From: Streptomyces sp. WAC 01529 | GTDB taxonomy: Bacteria > Actinomycetota > Actinomycetes > Streptomycetales > Streptomycetaceae | NCBI RefSeq assembly: GCF_003945545.1 | Contig: NZ_CP029617.1 | Span: 1,279,001-1,343,000, forward strand | Length of the DNA: 64,000 nt | Direction of reading: 5' to 3' | Notes under the pieces: model-generated | Told to the model about the DNA's origin: nothing | The model's database searches: none | Seen by the model: the letters and a program-made list of their open reading frames with translations, nothing else | Translations under genes and position numbers: made by a program | Shown: one piece after another, positions 1 to 9,631 of the stretch | Numbering within the stretch: the stretch's first letter is position 1 | Layout of the letters: each line of letters starts with the position of its first letter

Positions 1-499
1 TGACGATCTCGATCCCGGCCGTCTCCTTGAGGTACGAGCGGGCGACCGCGCCGAGCGCGACGCGGGCCGCGGTCTCACGGGCGGAGGCGCGCTCCAGGAT
101 CGGCCGGGCCTCGTCGAAGCCGTACTTCTGCATGCCCGCGAGGTCGGCGTGGCCGGGACGGGGGCGGGTCAGCGGGGCGTTGCGGGCCAGCTCGGCGAGT
201 TCGGCCGGGTCGACCGGGTCGGCCGACATGACCTGCTCCCACTTGGGCCACTCGGTGTTGCCCACCATGATCGCCACCGGCGAGCCCATGGTCAGGCCGT
301 GCCGGACGCCGCCGAGGAAGGTGATCTCGTCGCGCTCGAACTTCATGCGGGCGCCGCGTCCATAGCCGAGCCGCCGCCGGGCCAGGTGGTCCGCCACCAT
401 CTCCGTGGTGATCGGCACGCCGGCGGGAAGTCCCTCCAGCGTGGCGACGAGTGCGGGTCCGTGGGACTCCCCAGCGGTCAGCCAGCGCAACCTGCTCAA
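1..499 (-). CDS. aroC: Chorismate synthase, 5' part (gene runs off window start)
   Basis: This gene encodes chorismate synthase, which converts 5-enolpyruvylshikimate-3-phosphate to chorismate using reduced FMN, the last step of the shikimate pathway in the cytoplasm. The N-terminus reads [18 protein letters not shown], followed by [13 protein letters not shown] and the [10 protein letters not shown] segment, all typical of the family. About 166 N-terminal residues lie in the window; the C-terminus is beyond base 1. I chose the TTG at 499 because a GAGGAG ribosome-binding site sits just upstream and the family N-terminus begins there. It lies 199 bases downstream of aroE on the same strand, so the two are probably co-transcribed. 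Identification is certain; the exact start is likely. Confidence 0.95.
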   Translation of the reverse strand, partial: MSRLRWLTAGESHGPALVATLEGLPAGVPITTEMVADHLARRRLGYGRGARMKFERDEITFLGGVRHGLTMGSPVAIMVGNTEWPKWEQVMSADPVDPAELAELARNAPLTRPRPGHADLAGMQKYGFDEARPILERASARETAARVALGAVARSYLKETAGIEIV

Positions 500-698
500 C
501 GGTGCTCCTCATGCTCGCGCCTGGAACTGCGGTATGCGACGGCGCGGCCGGGTGCGCGGCCCTGGCCCGCCATCCCCCGATCCTCCCACGACCCCGGGGC
601 GCGCCCGGCCGCAGGTCCATCAGGCGGACGCCGCGCCCACGTCCCGGACGCGGCGCCGACACGCCGACAAGGCGCCGGCGGGTCTGAGGCCCCGCGGG

Positions 699-1529
699 CT
701 AACGCTCGGCGAGCGCGTGCTCCCCCGCCGTGCGCATCGCGTCCAGCGGCGCGGGCCCGCGGCCCGTCATCTGCTCGACCTGGAGCACCGCCTGGTGCAC
801 GAGCAGATCGAGCCCGCTGACCACCGCCCCGCCATACGCCGACCAGCGGGCCGCCAGCGCGGTGGGCCACGGGTCGTACAGCACGTCGAAGAGGGTGGCC
901 GGGCGCTCGGGCACGAGGGCGGAGAGCATGTCCGTGGTGCCCGCCGGGGTCGTGGCGATCACCAGGGGCGCGCTCAGCGCCTCGCGGGCGTCCTCCCAGT
1001 CCTCGGTCCTGACCTCCACGTCGAGCCGCTCGCCCCACTGCCGCATCTCGGCGGCGCGCGTCTCGCTGCGTACGTACGCGACGACCTCGCCCGTGCAGAT
1101 CCGCGCCAGGGCGGCGAGCGCCGACGACGCGGTGGCGCCCGCGCCGAGGATCGCGGCGGAGTCGACCTGCTCGATGCCGCGTTCGCGCAGGGCGGCCACC
1201 ATGCCGGGGACATCGGTGTTGTCCCCGACCTTCCGGCCGTCCTCGGTGAACACGACCGTGTTCACGGCCTCGACGGCGGCGGCGGTCCCGCTGATCTCGT
1301 CGAGCAGCGGAATGACCGCCCGCTTCAACGGCATCGTCAGCGAAAGCCCCGCCCATTCCGGGCCGAGTTCCGCGACGAATTCCGGCAGCGCCGCCTCGTC
1401 GATCTCGAAACGGTCATACGTCCAGTCACTCAGCCCCAGCTCCTCGTACGCGGCGCGGTGCAGCACCGGGGAGAGGGAGTGGGCGATCGGGGAGCCGAGG
1501 ACGGCGGCTCGACGCTTCTGCGCGCTCAT
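699..1529 (-). CDS. aroE: Shikimate dehydrogenase
   Basis: The 276-residue product reduces 3-dehydroshikimate to shikimate with NADPH. The substrate-binding segment SPIAHSLSPVLH is at about residues 13-24, the TMPLK catalytic lysine motif in the mid-60s, NTDVPG near 105, and a GAGATASSA nucleotide-binding loop near 127. Length fits the family. The ATG at 1529 overlaps the mltG stop by four bases (ATGA), so translation is probably coupled. An in-frame start further upstream would run inside mltG and adds no family sequence. The nucleotide loop is less canonical than in E. coli AroE, which is common in actinobacterial members, so a shikimate/quinate dehydrogenase-like specificity cannot be excluded. 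aroC follows in the same direction. Confidence 0.93.
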   Translation of the reverse strand: MSAQKRRAAVLGSPIAHSLSPVLHRAAYEELGLSDWTYDRFEIDEAALPEFVAELGPEWAGLSLTMPLKRAVIPLLDEISGTAAAVEAVNTVVFTEDGRKVGDNTDVPGMVAALRERGIEQVDSAAILGAGATASSALAALARICTGEVVAYVRSETRAAEMRQWGERLDVEVRTEDWEDAREALSAPLVIATTPAGTTDMLSALVPERPATLFDVLYDPWPTALAARWSAYGGAVVSGLDLLVHQAVLQVEQMTGRGPAPLDAMRTAGEHALAER

Positions 1530-3220
1530 TGCCCCTTCAGGTATTTCTCGCGGTTGCGGTTCTGCTCCTCGTTGGTCTCGGCGAAGAGCGTCCTGTCCTC
1601 GCTGACCGAGACGAAGTAGTACCAATTCCCCTTGGCCGGGTGCAGCGCCGAATTCAGCGCCACCTCGCCGGGGTTTCCGATCGGTCCGGGCGGCAGGCCC
1701 TTGATCTTGTACGTGTTGTACGGGTCCTTGACCTTGCGCAGATCGTCGACCGAGCCGATGGCGAGCTTGGACTCGCCCTTGAGGTAGTTGACCGTGGAGT
1801 CAAAGTCCAACAGGCCGTACGTCTCGGTGTTGTTGGGCTTCAGGCGGTTGTAGACGACCGTCGCGACCTTCTCGAAGTCGTGCTTGTACTTGCCCTCCGC
1901 CTGGACCAGGCTCGCCACCGTGAGGACCTCCAGCGGGTCCTTCAGGTTCAGCTCGGCGGCCTTCGACTTGAGGTCGAGGTCCTCGTACTTCTCGTTGGCG
2001 TGGGCGATCATCTTCCGCAGGACGTCCGCGGGCTTCTGGCCCTTGGCGACGGGGTAGCTGGAGGGGAAGAGGAATCCTTCCAGCGGGTCCTTGATGTCCT
2101 TGTGGGTATTGGCCCAGTCAGGAAGCCCGAGGGTCTTCCATTCCTTCTTGGCGACGTTTTCCGTGGTGCCCTTCGCCAATTTCAGACGGTCGTCGATCCT
2201 CTCGTAGACCCATGCGTTCCGCTTGCCCTCGGGAATGATGAGGTTGCTGCGGCTCTTGGGGTTGAGCATCAATTCGACGGCGCTCGCCGCGGACATGCGC
2301 TTCTTGAGCACATAGACGCCCGCCTGAATGGACTGCCCCTCCGGGTGCTTGCCCTGGGCGGAGACGAACGCGTCGACGCTCTTGACGACACCGGCTTCCT
2401 TGAGCTTCTGCCCGATCGCGTAACCGCCGGAGTCCTTGGGGATGTCGACCGTGGCCTCCCCGGAACCGTCGCCCGCGTAATCCGGTGCCGTGCCGAAACG
2501 ATCCTGGTAGAACTGGTAGCCGAAGTAGCCGACCCCGCCGAGGCCGCCCGCGAAGACCAGGGTGACGACCAGACAGGCGCAGCCGCTGCGGCGCTTCTTC
2601 GACTTCTTGCCGCCGCGGCCCCCGCGGCGGTCACCGCGGCCGGCCCTGCGGGCGTGCTCGTCATCGTCGTCCTCGTCGCCGCCCGCGAAGAACGCGTGCT
2701 CGCCACGGTCGGGCCCCGGGTCCCAGTCGGTCTCGGGCCCGGATTCCTGCTCGGGGACGGTGGGGCGGCGGTGGCCGGGCGGTTCCGGCGGCTCGTACGC
2801 GTCGGGCGTGGAGTAGTAGTCGGGGCTCTCCTGGCCGTAGCCCGCCTGCTGGCCGGCGTAGGGGTCCATCGGATCGCCGCTGTAGGGGACCTGCCCCTGC
2901 GCGCCGGTCTCCCAGCCACCACTGTTGTAGGCGTCCTGCCCGCCGTTGTAGACCTGCGCGGGGTCGCCCTCGTACTGCTGCTGTCCGCCGTACCCCGACT
3001 GGTCGTACGCGGCCTGCTGCTGCCCGGTGCCCCAGTCCCCGCCGTACGGCGACTGCGACTGATGCGGCTGCTGATGCTGGTGCGGCTGGTGGTACTGCCC
3101 CTGGCCGCCGTAGGTGGACGTGTCGCCCGCGGGCGCCTGTCCTCCCCATCCGCTGTCCCCGTACAACGGGTCCTCCGGATGCCACGGTTCGGAGCCTGGG
3201 CCCCGGCCATACTCAGTCAT
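1526..3220 (-). CDS. mltG: Endolytic murein transglycosylase (MltG/YceG family) with long disordered N-terminus
   Basis: The 564-residue protein is a membrane-anchored lytic transglycosylase that cleaves nascent peptidoglycan strands outside the membrane. Residues 1-212 are cytoplasmic and very rich in Gly, Tyr, Gln, Pro and acidic residues, ending in a Lys/Arg block. One transmembrane helix (about 213-236, CACLVVTLVFAGGLGGVGYF) follows. The YceG domain occupies the rest, with the catalytic-glutamate region LVQAEGKYKHDF near residue 440 and the conserved PPGPIGNPG loop near the C-terminus. The ATG at 3220 has a GGGG ribosome-binding site seven bases upstream. It lies between ruvX and aroE, the usual actinobacterial order. 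The N-terminal extension is much longer than in E. coli MltG. Confidence 0.93.
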   Translation of the reverse strand: MTEYGRGPGSEPWHPEDPLYGDSGWGGQAPAGDTSTYGGQGQYHQPHQHQQPHQSQSPYGGDWGTGQQQAAYDQSGYGGQQQYEGDPAQVYNGGQDAYNSGGWETGAQGQVPYSGDPMDPYAGQQAGYGQESPDYYSTPDAYEPPEPPGHRRPTVPEQESGPETDWDPGPDRGEHAFFAGGDEDDDDEHARRAGRGDRRGGRGGKKSKKRRSGCACLVVTLVFAGGLGGVGYFGYQFYQDRFGTAPDYAGDGSGEATVDIPKDSGGYAIGQKLKEAGVVKSVDAFVSAQGKHPEGQSIQAGVYVLKKRMSAASAVELMLNPKSRSNLIIPEGKRNAWVYERIDDRLKLAKGTTENVAKKEWKTLGLPDWANTHKDIKDPLEGFLFPSSYPVAKGQKPADVLRKMIAHANEKYEDLDLKSKAAELNLKDPLEVLTVASLVQAEGKYKHDFEKVATVVYNRLKPNNTETYGLLDFDSTVNYLKGESKLAIGSVDDLRKVKDPYNTYKIKGLPPGPIGNPGEVALNSALHPAKGNWYYFVSVSEDRTLFAETNEEQNRNREKYLKGQ

Positions 3221-3342
3221 CGATCCCCTACATGCCGCGAGGCGGGGCCGCCTGGGATGGCCGGGCAACCGATCCGCCTCTTGATGCTGTGCGGCAGCTG
3301 TTCGAACGCCGCCGCATCGCGCGGAACGTTACCGTATCGCGA

Positions 3343-3828
3343 TCAGATGACCACTTCGACGCCCTCGCCGGGAGCTTTACCTGACGCCCGTTCGGACTCC
3401 AGGGCCTGCTGAAGGATGATCACGGCCGCCGCCTGATCAATGACGGACCTGCCCTTTTTGGACTTCACGCCCGAGGCGCGCAGGCCCTGACTGGCCGTCA
3501 CTGTGGTCATCCTCTCGTCCACGAGCCTCACCGAAATGGGGGCGACCATGCGGGCGAGGTCCTGCGTGAAGACGCGGATCTTGGCGGCCGCCGGGCCCTC
3601 GCGCCCGTTGAGGGAGCGAGGGAGGCCGACGACGATCTCGATCGGTTCGTACTCCTCGACGAGCTGCTTCAACCGGCGCTGGGCGGCCGGGACATCGCGC
3701 CCCGGCACCGTCTCCACCGGCGTGGCGAGGATCCCGTCGGGGTCGCACGAGGCGACCCCGATCCGGGCGTCACCGACGTCGATGGCGAGACGTCGGCCCC
3801 TGCGCATGCCCTGAGCAGCCTCGGTCAT
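3343..3828 (-). CDS. ruvX: Putative pre-16S rRNA nuclease / Holliday junction resolvase-like protein
   Basis: The 161-residue YqgF/RuvX family protein has an RNase H-like fold and is implicated in 5' maturation of 16S rRNA; an older annotation is Holliday junction resolvase. The motif RRGRRLAIDVGDARIGVAS near the N-terminus carries the first catalytic Asp, VVGLPRSLNGREG is the second conserved block, and LVDERMTT plus VIDQAAAVIILQ carry the later acidic residues. Its start codon overlaps the alaS stop (TGATG), so it is translationally coupled to alaS. An ATG seven codons downstream (3807) would match many family members and cannot be ruled out as the true start. Confidence 0.94.
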   Translation of the reverse strand: MTEAAQGMRRGRRLAIDVGDARIGVASCDPDGILATPVETVPGRDVPAAQRRLKQLVEEYEPIEIVVGLPRSLNGREGPAAAKIRVFTQDLARMVAPISVRLVDERMTTVTASQGLRASGVKSKKGRSVIDQAAAVIILQQALESERASGKAPGEGVEVVI

Positions 3829-6497
3829 CAGGCCGTCTCGGTGACGAGGCGCTCGACGGCGGCGATGGCGTCGCCGATGGCGGCCGGGTTCTGGCCGCCG
3901 CCCTGGGCGACGTCCGGCTTGCCGCCGCCACCGCCGCCGAGGGTCTTGGCGGCCGTGCGGACCAGGTCACCGGCCTTGAGGCCGCGCTCGCGGGCGGCTT
4001 CGTTGGTGGCGATGACGGTGAGCGGCTTGCCGTTGGCCGTCGTGAAGAGAGCGACCACGGCCGGGCGGTCGCCCGGGATGCGGCCGCGCACGTCGAGGAC
4101 CAGCTTGCGCAGGTCGTCGGCGCCCGTACCGTCGGGCACCTGGCCGGTGACGACGGCGACACCGCGTACGTCCTTGGCGCCCTGGACGAGACCGGCGGCG
4201 GCCTGCAGGACCTTCTCCGCGCGGAACTTCTCGATCTCCTTCTCGGCGTCCTTCAACTTGCCGAGCATGGCGGAGACCTTCTCAGGCAGCTCCTCGGGAC
4301 GGCCCTTGACCAGCTCCTGGAGCTGGGCGACGACCGTGTGCTCCTTGGCGAGGAAGTTGTACGCGTCGACGCCGACCAGGGCCTCGATGCGGCGCACGCC
4401 GGAGCCGATGGAGGACTCGCCGAGCAGCTTCACCAGGCCGAGCTGGGCGGTGTTGTGGACGTGCGTACCGCCGCACAGCTCCTTGGAGAAGTCGCCGATG
4501 GTGACGACGCGCACGCGCTCGCCGTACTTCTCTCCGAACTCGGCGATGGCGCCCTGCTTCTTGGCCTCGTCGATCGACATGACCTCGGCCTGGACGTCCA
4601 GCTCGTGGGAGAGGACTTCGTTGATCTTCTGCTCGACGTCCGTCATCACGGCCGTGGGCACCGCGGACGGCGAACCGAAGTCGAAGCGGAAGCGGCCGGG
4701 CTGGTTCTCCGAACCGGCCTGGGCGGCCGTCGGGCCGAGCGCGTCGCGCAGCGCCTGGTGGGTGAGGTGCGTGGCGGAGTGGGCGCGGGCGATGGCGCGG
4801 CGGCGGTGCGCGTCGATCGAGGCCCACACCTGGGCGCCGACCGTGATCTCGCCGACCTGGACGACACCCTTGTGGACGTGCACGCCGGGGACCGGCTTCT
4901 GCACGTCGCGGATCTCGACGAGGGCGCCGCTGTCCAGGCGGATGCGGCCGGTGTCGCCGATCTGGCCGCCGCCCTCGGCGTAGAACGGGGTGCGGTCGAG
5001 GACGATCTCGACCTCGTCGCCCTCGGTGGCCGCGGGCGAGGAGACGCCGTTGACCAGGAGGCCGACGATCTGCGCCTCGTTCTCGGTGAGGGAGTAGCCG
5101 GTGAAGTCGGTGGCGCCCGCGGCGTCGGCGATCGCGCGGTAGGCGTGCAGATCGGCGTGGCCGGTCTTCTTGGCCTTGGCGTCGGCCTTGGCGCGCTCCC
5201 GCTGCTCCTTCATCAGACGGCGGAAGCCGTCCTCGTCGACGGCCAGGCCCTGCTCGGCGGCCATCTCCAGGGTGAGGTCGATCGGGAAGCCCCACGTGTC
5301 GTGCAGCAGGAACGCCTTGTCGCCGGAGAGGACCTTGCCGCCGGCGGCCTTGGTCTCGGTGACGGCGGTGTCGAGGATGTTCGTGCCGCCCTTGAGGGCC
5401 TTGAGGAACGCGCCCTCCTCGGCGAGCGCGACGGTCTCGATGCGCTTGCGGTCGGTGATCAGCTCGGGGTACTGCTGCCCCATCGTGTTGATCACGACGT
5501 CGATCAGCTCCTGGACCACCGGGCCGGTGGCGCCGAGCAGACGCATGTTGCGGATGGCGCGGCGCATGATGCGGCGCAGGACGTATCCACGGCCCTCGTT
5601 GCCGGGGGTGACGCCGTCGCCGATGAGCATGGCGGACGTACGGATGTGGTCGGCGACCACGCGCAGGGAGACGTCCGAGCCGTGCTCGGCGCCGTAGCGC
5701 ACGCCGGTCAGCTCGGTGGCCTTGTCCATGACGACGCGCAGGGTGTCCGTCTCGTACATGTTCTGTACGCCCTGGAGGATCATCGCCAGGCGTTCGAGGC
5801 CGAGGCCCGTGTCGATGTTCTTCGACGGCAGCTCGCCGAGGATCGGGAAGTCCTCCTTGCCGTCGCCCGCGCCGCGCTCGTACTGCATGAAGACCAGGTT
5901 CCAGATCTCCACGTACCGCTCGTCGTTGACGGCCGGGCCGCCCTCGGCGCCGAACTCAGGGCCGCGGTCGTAGTTGATCTCGGAGCAGGGGCCGCACGGG
6001 CCCGGGACGCCCATGGACCAGAAGTTGTCCTTCTTGCCCAGGCGCTGGATGCGCTCGGCCGGGACGCCGACCTTCTCGCGCCAGATCTGCTCGGCCTCGT
6101 CGTCGTCGAGGTAGACCGTGATCCACAGCCGCTCGGGGTCGAGGCCGAAGCCGCCCCTCTCGACGGGGCTCGTCAGCAGCTCCCAGGAGAGCGTGATGGC
6201 GCCCTCCTTGAAGTAGTCCCCGAAGGAGAAGTTGCCGCACATCTGGAAGAACGTGCCGTGCCGGGTGGTCTTGCCGACCTCTTCGATGTCGGGCGTACGC
6301 ACGCACTTCTGCACGCTGGTGACGCGCGGGGCGGGCGGCTTGACCTCACCGAGGAAGTAGGGCTTGAAGGGCACCATGCCCGCGGGGACCAGGAGCAGAG
6401 TCGGGTCGTCGGCGATGAGCGACGCCGAAGGGACGACGGTGTGCCCGCGCTCCTCGAAGAAGCTCAGCCAGCGGCGGCGGATTTCAGCCGACTCCAT
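3828..6497 (-). CDS. alaS: Alanyl-tRNA synthetase
   Basis: The 889-residue enzyme charges tRNA-Ala with alanine. It begins [19 protein letters not shown], with the class II catalytic core in the first ~240 residues, then the tRNA-recognition region, the editing domain with the HSATHLTH zinc/editing motif and CGGTHVHN motif, and a C-terminal DHHA1 domain ending in a glycine-rich [15 protein letters not shown] stretch. Length is normal for actinobacteria. Its ATG at 6497 overlaps the stop of the upstream small protein gene (TGATG) and its stop overlaps ruvX, so it sits in the middle of a tightly coupled operon. I see no T-box-like leader upstream. Confidence 0.98.
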   Translation of the reverse strand: MESAEIRRRWLSFFEERGHTVVPSASLIADDPTLLLVPAGMVPFKPYFLGEVKPPAPRVTSVQKCVRTPDIEEVGKTTRHGTFFQMCGNFSFGDYFKEGAITLSWELLTSPVERGGFGLDPERLWITVYLDDDEAEQIWREKVGVPAERIQRLGKKDNFWSMGVPGPCGPCSEINYDRGPEFGAEGGPAVNDERYVEIWNLVFMQYERGAGDGKEDFPILGELPSKNIDTGLGLERLAMILQGVQNMYETDTLRVVMDKATELTGVRYGAEHGSDVSLRVVADHIRTSAMLIGDGVTPGNEGRGYVLRRIMRRAIRNMRLLGATGPVVQELIDVVINTMGQQYPELITDRKRIETVALAEEGAFLKALKGGTNILDTAVTETKAAGGKVLSGDKAFLLHDTWGFPIDLTLEMAAEQGLAVDEDGFRRLMKEQRERAKADAKAKKTGHADLHAYRAIADAAGATDFTGYSLTENEAQIVGLLVNGVSSPAATEGDEVEIVLDRTPFYAEGGGQIGDTGRIRLDSGALVEIRDVQKPVPGVHVHKGVVQVGEITVGAQVWASIDAHRRRAIARAHSATHLTHQALRDALGPTAAQAGSENQPGRFRFDFGSPSAVPTAVMTDVEQKINEVLSHELDVQAEVMSIDEAKKQGAIAEFGEKYGERVRVVTIGDFSKELCGGTHVHNTAQLGLVKLLGESSIGSGVRRIEALVGVDAYNFLAKEHTVVAQLQELVKGRPEELPEKVSAMLGKLKDAEKEIEKFRAEKVLQAAAGLVQGAKDVRGVAVVTGQVPDGTGADDLRKLVLDVRGRIPGDRPAVVALFTTANGKPLTVIATNEAARERGLKAGDLVRTAAKTLGGGGGGKPDVAQGGGQNPAAIGDAIAAVERLVTETA

Positions 6498-6871
6498 CAG
6501 TGGTCCTCATTCCGGTTGTACGAGTACCGCGTGTTGTCGAGGTACTTCGTCTTCTTGTCTGTGCTGTCGTTCGTGTCGAGCTTGTCGGGGCTGCGGTTCT
6601 CGATGACCGCGAAGCGGCGCCCGGGGGGCAGCTCGGTGTCGGGGTGGGCGTTGAGGCCGAGCGCCTCGCCCAGCTGGGCCTCGCGCTCGAGCATGCCGTC
6701 GCGGACGTCGAGTGCGAAGTCCTTCAGCTTGTGGCCCGCCTCGATCGCCTTGTTCGCCGCCTGCGCGGCCAGGCTCTCGGGCGTGAGCTTCTTGAGCTTG
6801 CGGTTGACCTTGGTGGTGGCCCATACGCCGGCGGCTGCGCCCGCGGTGAACCAGAACGTACGGCGGAACAT
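6497..6871 (-). CDS. Small conserved membrane-associated protein (DUF6167-like)
   Basis: The 124-residue product begins [21 protein letters not shown], a short N-terminal hydrophobic helix of about 16 residues, followed by a basic segment ([13 protein letters not shown]) and a helical, charged region with a disordered C-terminus rich in Asp, Asn and Lys. It resembles a short Streptomyces family that accompanies alaS (I recall it as DUF6167). Its function is unknown. It overlaps alaS by one base and lies seven bases downstream of the DUF948-type gene, so the two small membrane proteins and alaS form one transcription unit. Existence is well supported by the overlap and position; no role is assigned. 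Confidence 0.85.
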   Translation of the reverse strand: MFRRTFWFTAGAAAGVWATTKVNRKLKKLTPESLAAQAANKAIEAGHKLKDFALDVRDGMLEREAQLGEALGLNAHPDTELPPGRRFAVIENRSPDKLDTNDSTDKKTKYLDNTRYSYNRNEDH

Positions 6872-6878
6872 CGCTGCG

Positions 6879-7337
6879 TCAGTCCCTCTTATTCCGGTTG
6901 GCCCGCTTCCTCTGCCGTGCGGACGGGACGGTGCGGCCCACGATCACCGTACGCCGGGACGGCTTGGCGGGCATGTCGTTCGCCTCGGGGGCGGCCTTGC
7001 GGCTGATGGCCCGGCGCACGCCGTATCCGAACGCGGCCACCTTCACGAGCGGGCCGCCGAAGGTGGAGGCGACCGTCGAGGAGAGCGCCGAGGCGTTCGA
7101 CGTGACCTCCTGGACATCGGAGGCGATCGCGTCGACACGGTCGATCTGCGTCTGCGCCGAACGCACCGCGCTCGACGCGTCCGCGAGGAGGGGCACCGCT
7201 TGCTCGGTCACGTCCGCGACGAGCTTGGTGGTCGCCCTGAGCGTCTGGGCCAGCCTCGCCAGTGCCACCGCGAGGAAGGAGACCAGGATCGCCCAGAAGA
7301 CGGCCACCAGGACCCCGGCAACCTCTCCACCGGACAC
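6879..7337 (-). CDS. DUF948 family membrane protein
   Basis: The 152-residue product starts MSGGEVAGVLVAVFWAILVSF, a single N-terminal transmembrane helix (about residues 5-27), followed by a long amphipathic helix with heptad-like spacing (LARLAQTLRATTKLVADVTEQ and onward), as in DUF948 proteins. The C-terminal third is basic and ends in an Arg/Lys/Asn cluster. DUF948 members are anchored coiled-coil proteins of unknown function, often annotated as general stress or methyl-accepting-like. The gene is first in the alaS operon; the 161 bases upstream are shared with a divergent ATPase gene and should contain promoters for both. Function is unassigned. Confidence 0.88.
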   Translation of the reverse strand: MSGGEVAGVLVAVFWAILVSFLAVALARLAQTLRATTKLVADVTEQAVPLLADASSAVRSAQTQIDRVDAIASDVQEVTSNASALSSTVASTFGGPLVKVAAFGYGVRRAISRKAAPEANDMPAKPSRRTVIVGRTVPSARQRKRANRNKRD

Positions 7338-7498
7338 TTGGCACCGCTCCCTGAGACATCGTCCCTGAACATCGAAAAGTCGTCCTCCGACCCTATCGCG
7401 CCGGGGCCGTCGGTCCGTACCGCATTCGCACTCGCTGTCGCAGGACTTGCCTCAAGCAATTGTACGGACCGCACGCGGATGAGTACGCTCCGTACCTC

Positions 7499-9631
7499 AT
7501 GCGAGCCTCTCAGCCGGGCAACCTCCCTCTGGAACTCAACGCCTTCGTCGGGCGCACCGCCGAACTGACCGAACTGGCAGCGGCGTTGGAGTCCGGACGG
7601 CTGGTCACCGTGACCGGGATCGGCGGGGTCGGCAAATCCCGCCTGGCGCTGCGGGCCGCCGCGCTGGACCGGCCGCGCGACGGCGCCTGGCTGGCGGATC
7701 TCGCGCCGCTGCGGGACGCGGACCTGATCGAGTACGCCGTCGCCGAGGCCCTGGGGCTCACCGACCACACGACCAGGCCGCCGCGCCAGGTGCTGCGCGA
7801 GCACCTCGCCGAGCGGGAACTCCTCCTCGTCGTCGACGGATTCGAGCACCTCGTGGACGCCTGCGCCCCGCTGCTGCGCGATCTGCTCGTGCACTCCCCC
7901 GGGCTGCGGGTGCTCGCGGTGGGCCGCAGGCCGCTGGAGACCGGGGGCGAGCGGCTGCTGCCGCTGGCGCCGCTGCCCGAGGCGGACGCGGCCGAGCTGT
8001 TCACCGACCGGGCCGCGGCCGCCCTGCCCCGCTTCGCCCTCGACGACACCAACCGCGAGGACGTCCTCGAACTCTGTCGCCGCCTGGACGGCATCCCCCT
8101 CGCCGTCGAGCTGGCGGCGGGCCGGCTGCGGACCCTCTCCCCCGCGCAGCTGCTCTCGCGGCTCGACGACCGGTTCCGGCTGCTGACCGGCGCCCGCCGT
8201 GACGTGCCGACCCGGCACCAGGCGCTGCGGACGGCCATCGGCTGGAGCCACGAGCTGTGCACTCCGACGGAGCGGCTGCTCTGGTCGCGGCTCTCGGTCT
8301 TCGCCGGGCAGTTCGACCTGGAGGCGGTCGAGTACGTCTGCGCCGGGGACGGGCTGCACGCCGACGACGCCCTCGACATCCTCGGCGAGCTGCTCGCGCA
8401 GTCCGTGGTGAGCCGCGAGGAGGGGCCCTCGGGGGTGCGGTACCGCATGCTGGAGACGGTCAGGGCCTACGGCGCCGACTGGCTGGAGGCGGCGGGCGAG
8501 GCCACGCGACTGCGGCGCAGGCACCGCGACTGGTACATGGGGCTCGCCACCTGGTGCGAGCTGGACTGGTTCTCGCCGCGCCAGCCGGAGGTCGCCGCCC
8601 TCGTCGAGACCGAACTGCCCAATCTGCGGGCCGCCTTGGAGTTCTGTCTGACCGAGCCGGGCGAGGCGCACCTGGGGCAGTACCTGGCCGGCTCGCTGTG
8701 GTTCTACTGGGTCGGCTGCGGGCGCCTCCCGGAGGGCAGGCACTGGCTCGACCGGGCGCTCGAACTGGACGGCGGCCATGAGGACGCGCGGCTCAAGGCG
8801 CTGTGGGTGCTCGGTTACGTGGCGGTGCTCCAGGGCGACACGGTCGCCGCCCTGGCCGCGCTGCACGAGTGCCGCGACGGGGCGGAGCAGGCGGGCAGCG
8901 CGATCGCGGCGGCCTACGCCGAACACCGCATCGGTTGCCTGGCCCTGGTCACGGACGACATCCCGCGCGCGGAGGAGCTGCTGCGCTCGGCGCTCGATCG
9001 GTACCAGGAGATCGGCGAGCTGAACAGCAACGTCCTGATGGGCCAGGTCGAGCTGGCGATGGCGCTGGCGTTCCGCGGCGAACTCGCCGCCGCCGTGGAG
9101 CTGTGCGAGGACGTGCGCCGGGTCTGCGAGGACCACGGCGAGCGCTGGACCCTCGCGTACGCCCTCTATGTGCTCGGATACGCGGCCTGGACCCACGGCG
9201 AGACGGAACGGGCGCGCGAACTGCTCACCGAGTCGCTCGCCCTCGACCACCGCTTCCACGATCTGCTGGGCACGGTCCTCTCCCTCGAACTGCTCGCGCT
9301 GTTCACCGCGGCGGAGGGCGATCCGGCGGAGGCCGCCGTGCTCCAGGGCGCCGCCTCCCGCATCTGGCCGTCGGTGGGGCTGCCGCTGTTCGGCTCGGGC
9401 AATTTCGGCGGGCCGCACGTCGTGTGCGAGGAGCGGGCCCGCGAGGCGCTGGGCGACGAGCGGTACGAGGAGTGCCTGCGCGCGGGGGCGGGGCTCGGTC
9501 TGGACGCGGCGGTCGCCCGGGCACTGCGCACCGGCCCCGGAAACGAGCCGGCCCGCCGCCTGCCCCGCCGGGAAGGGCGGGGAGGCGACGGGCTGAAGCA
9601 GGGTGAGCTACGTCCGGGTCAGCGGGCGTAG
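7499..9631 (+). CDS. STAND/NB-ARC-type ATPase with C-terminal TPR-like repeats
   Basis: The 710-residue protein resembles the ATPase and TPR portions of AfsR/LuxR-family regulators. The Walker A GIGGVGKSRLA is at about residues 38-48, Walker B is LLLVVDGFEH near 109-118, and the downstream ATPase segments GLRVLAVGRRPLE and LDGIPLAVELAAGRLRTLSP are present. The C-terminal half (about 400-690) is alpha-helical and TPR-like. I see neither an N-terminal BTAD/OmpR DNA-binding domain nor a C-terminal LuxR helix-turn-helix, so any output must come from partners or an unrecognised element. The ATG at 7499 has no clear ribosome-binding site; a TACGCT hexamer at 7484-7489 would allow near-leaderless transcription. 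The 3' end overlaps convergent rpsD by 13 bases. Confidence 0.85.
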   Translation: MRASQPGNLPLELNAFVGRTAELTELAAALESGRLVTVTGIGGVGKSRLALRAAALDRPRDGAWLADLAPLRDADLIEYAVAEALGLTDHTTRPPRQVLREHLAERELLLVVDGFEHLVDACAPLLRDLLVHSPGLRVLAVGRRPLETGGERLLPLAPLPEADAAELFTDRAAAALPRFALDDTNREDVLELCRRLDGIPLAVELAAGRLRTLSPAQLLSRLDDRFRLLTGARRDVPTRHQALRTAIGWSHELCTPTERLLWSRLSVFAGQFDLEAVEYVCAGDGLHADDALDILGELLAQSVVSREEGPSGVRYRMLETVRAYGADWLEAAGEATRLRRRHRDWYMGLATWCELDWFSPRQPEVAALVETELPNLRAALEFCLTEPGEAHLGQYLAGSLWFYWVGCGRLPEGRHWLDRALELDGGHEDARLKALWVLGYVAVLQGDTVAALAALHECRDGAEQAGSAIAAAYAEHRIGCLALVTDDIPRAEELLRSALDRYQEIGELNSNVLMGQVELAMALAFRGELAAAVELCEDVRRVCEDHGERWTLAYALYVLGYAAWTHGETERARELLTESLALDHRFHDLLGTVLSLELLALFTAAEGDPAEAAVLQGAASRIWPSVGLPLFGSGNFGGPHVVCEERAREALGDERYEECLRAGAGLGLDAAVARALRTGPGNEPARRLPRREGRGGDGLKQGELRPGQRA

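Noticed and set aside
1529..7568. Long plus-strand frames opposite mltG and alaS
   Set aside because: Their composition (Leu/Val/Asp/Gly/Arg) and lack of motifs are typical of shadow frames in GC-rich DNA; the minus strand encodes clear MltG and AlaRS.
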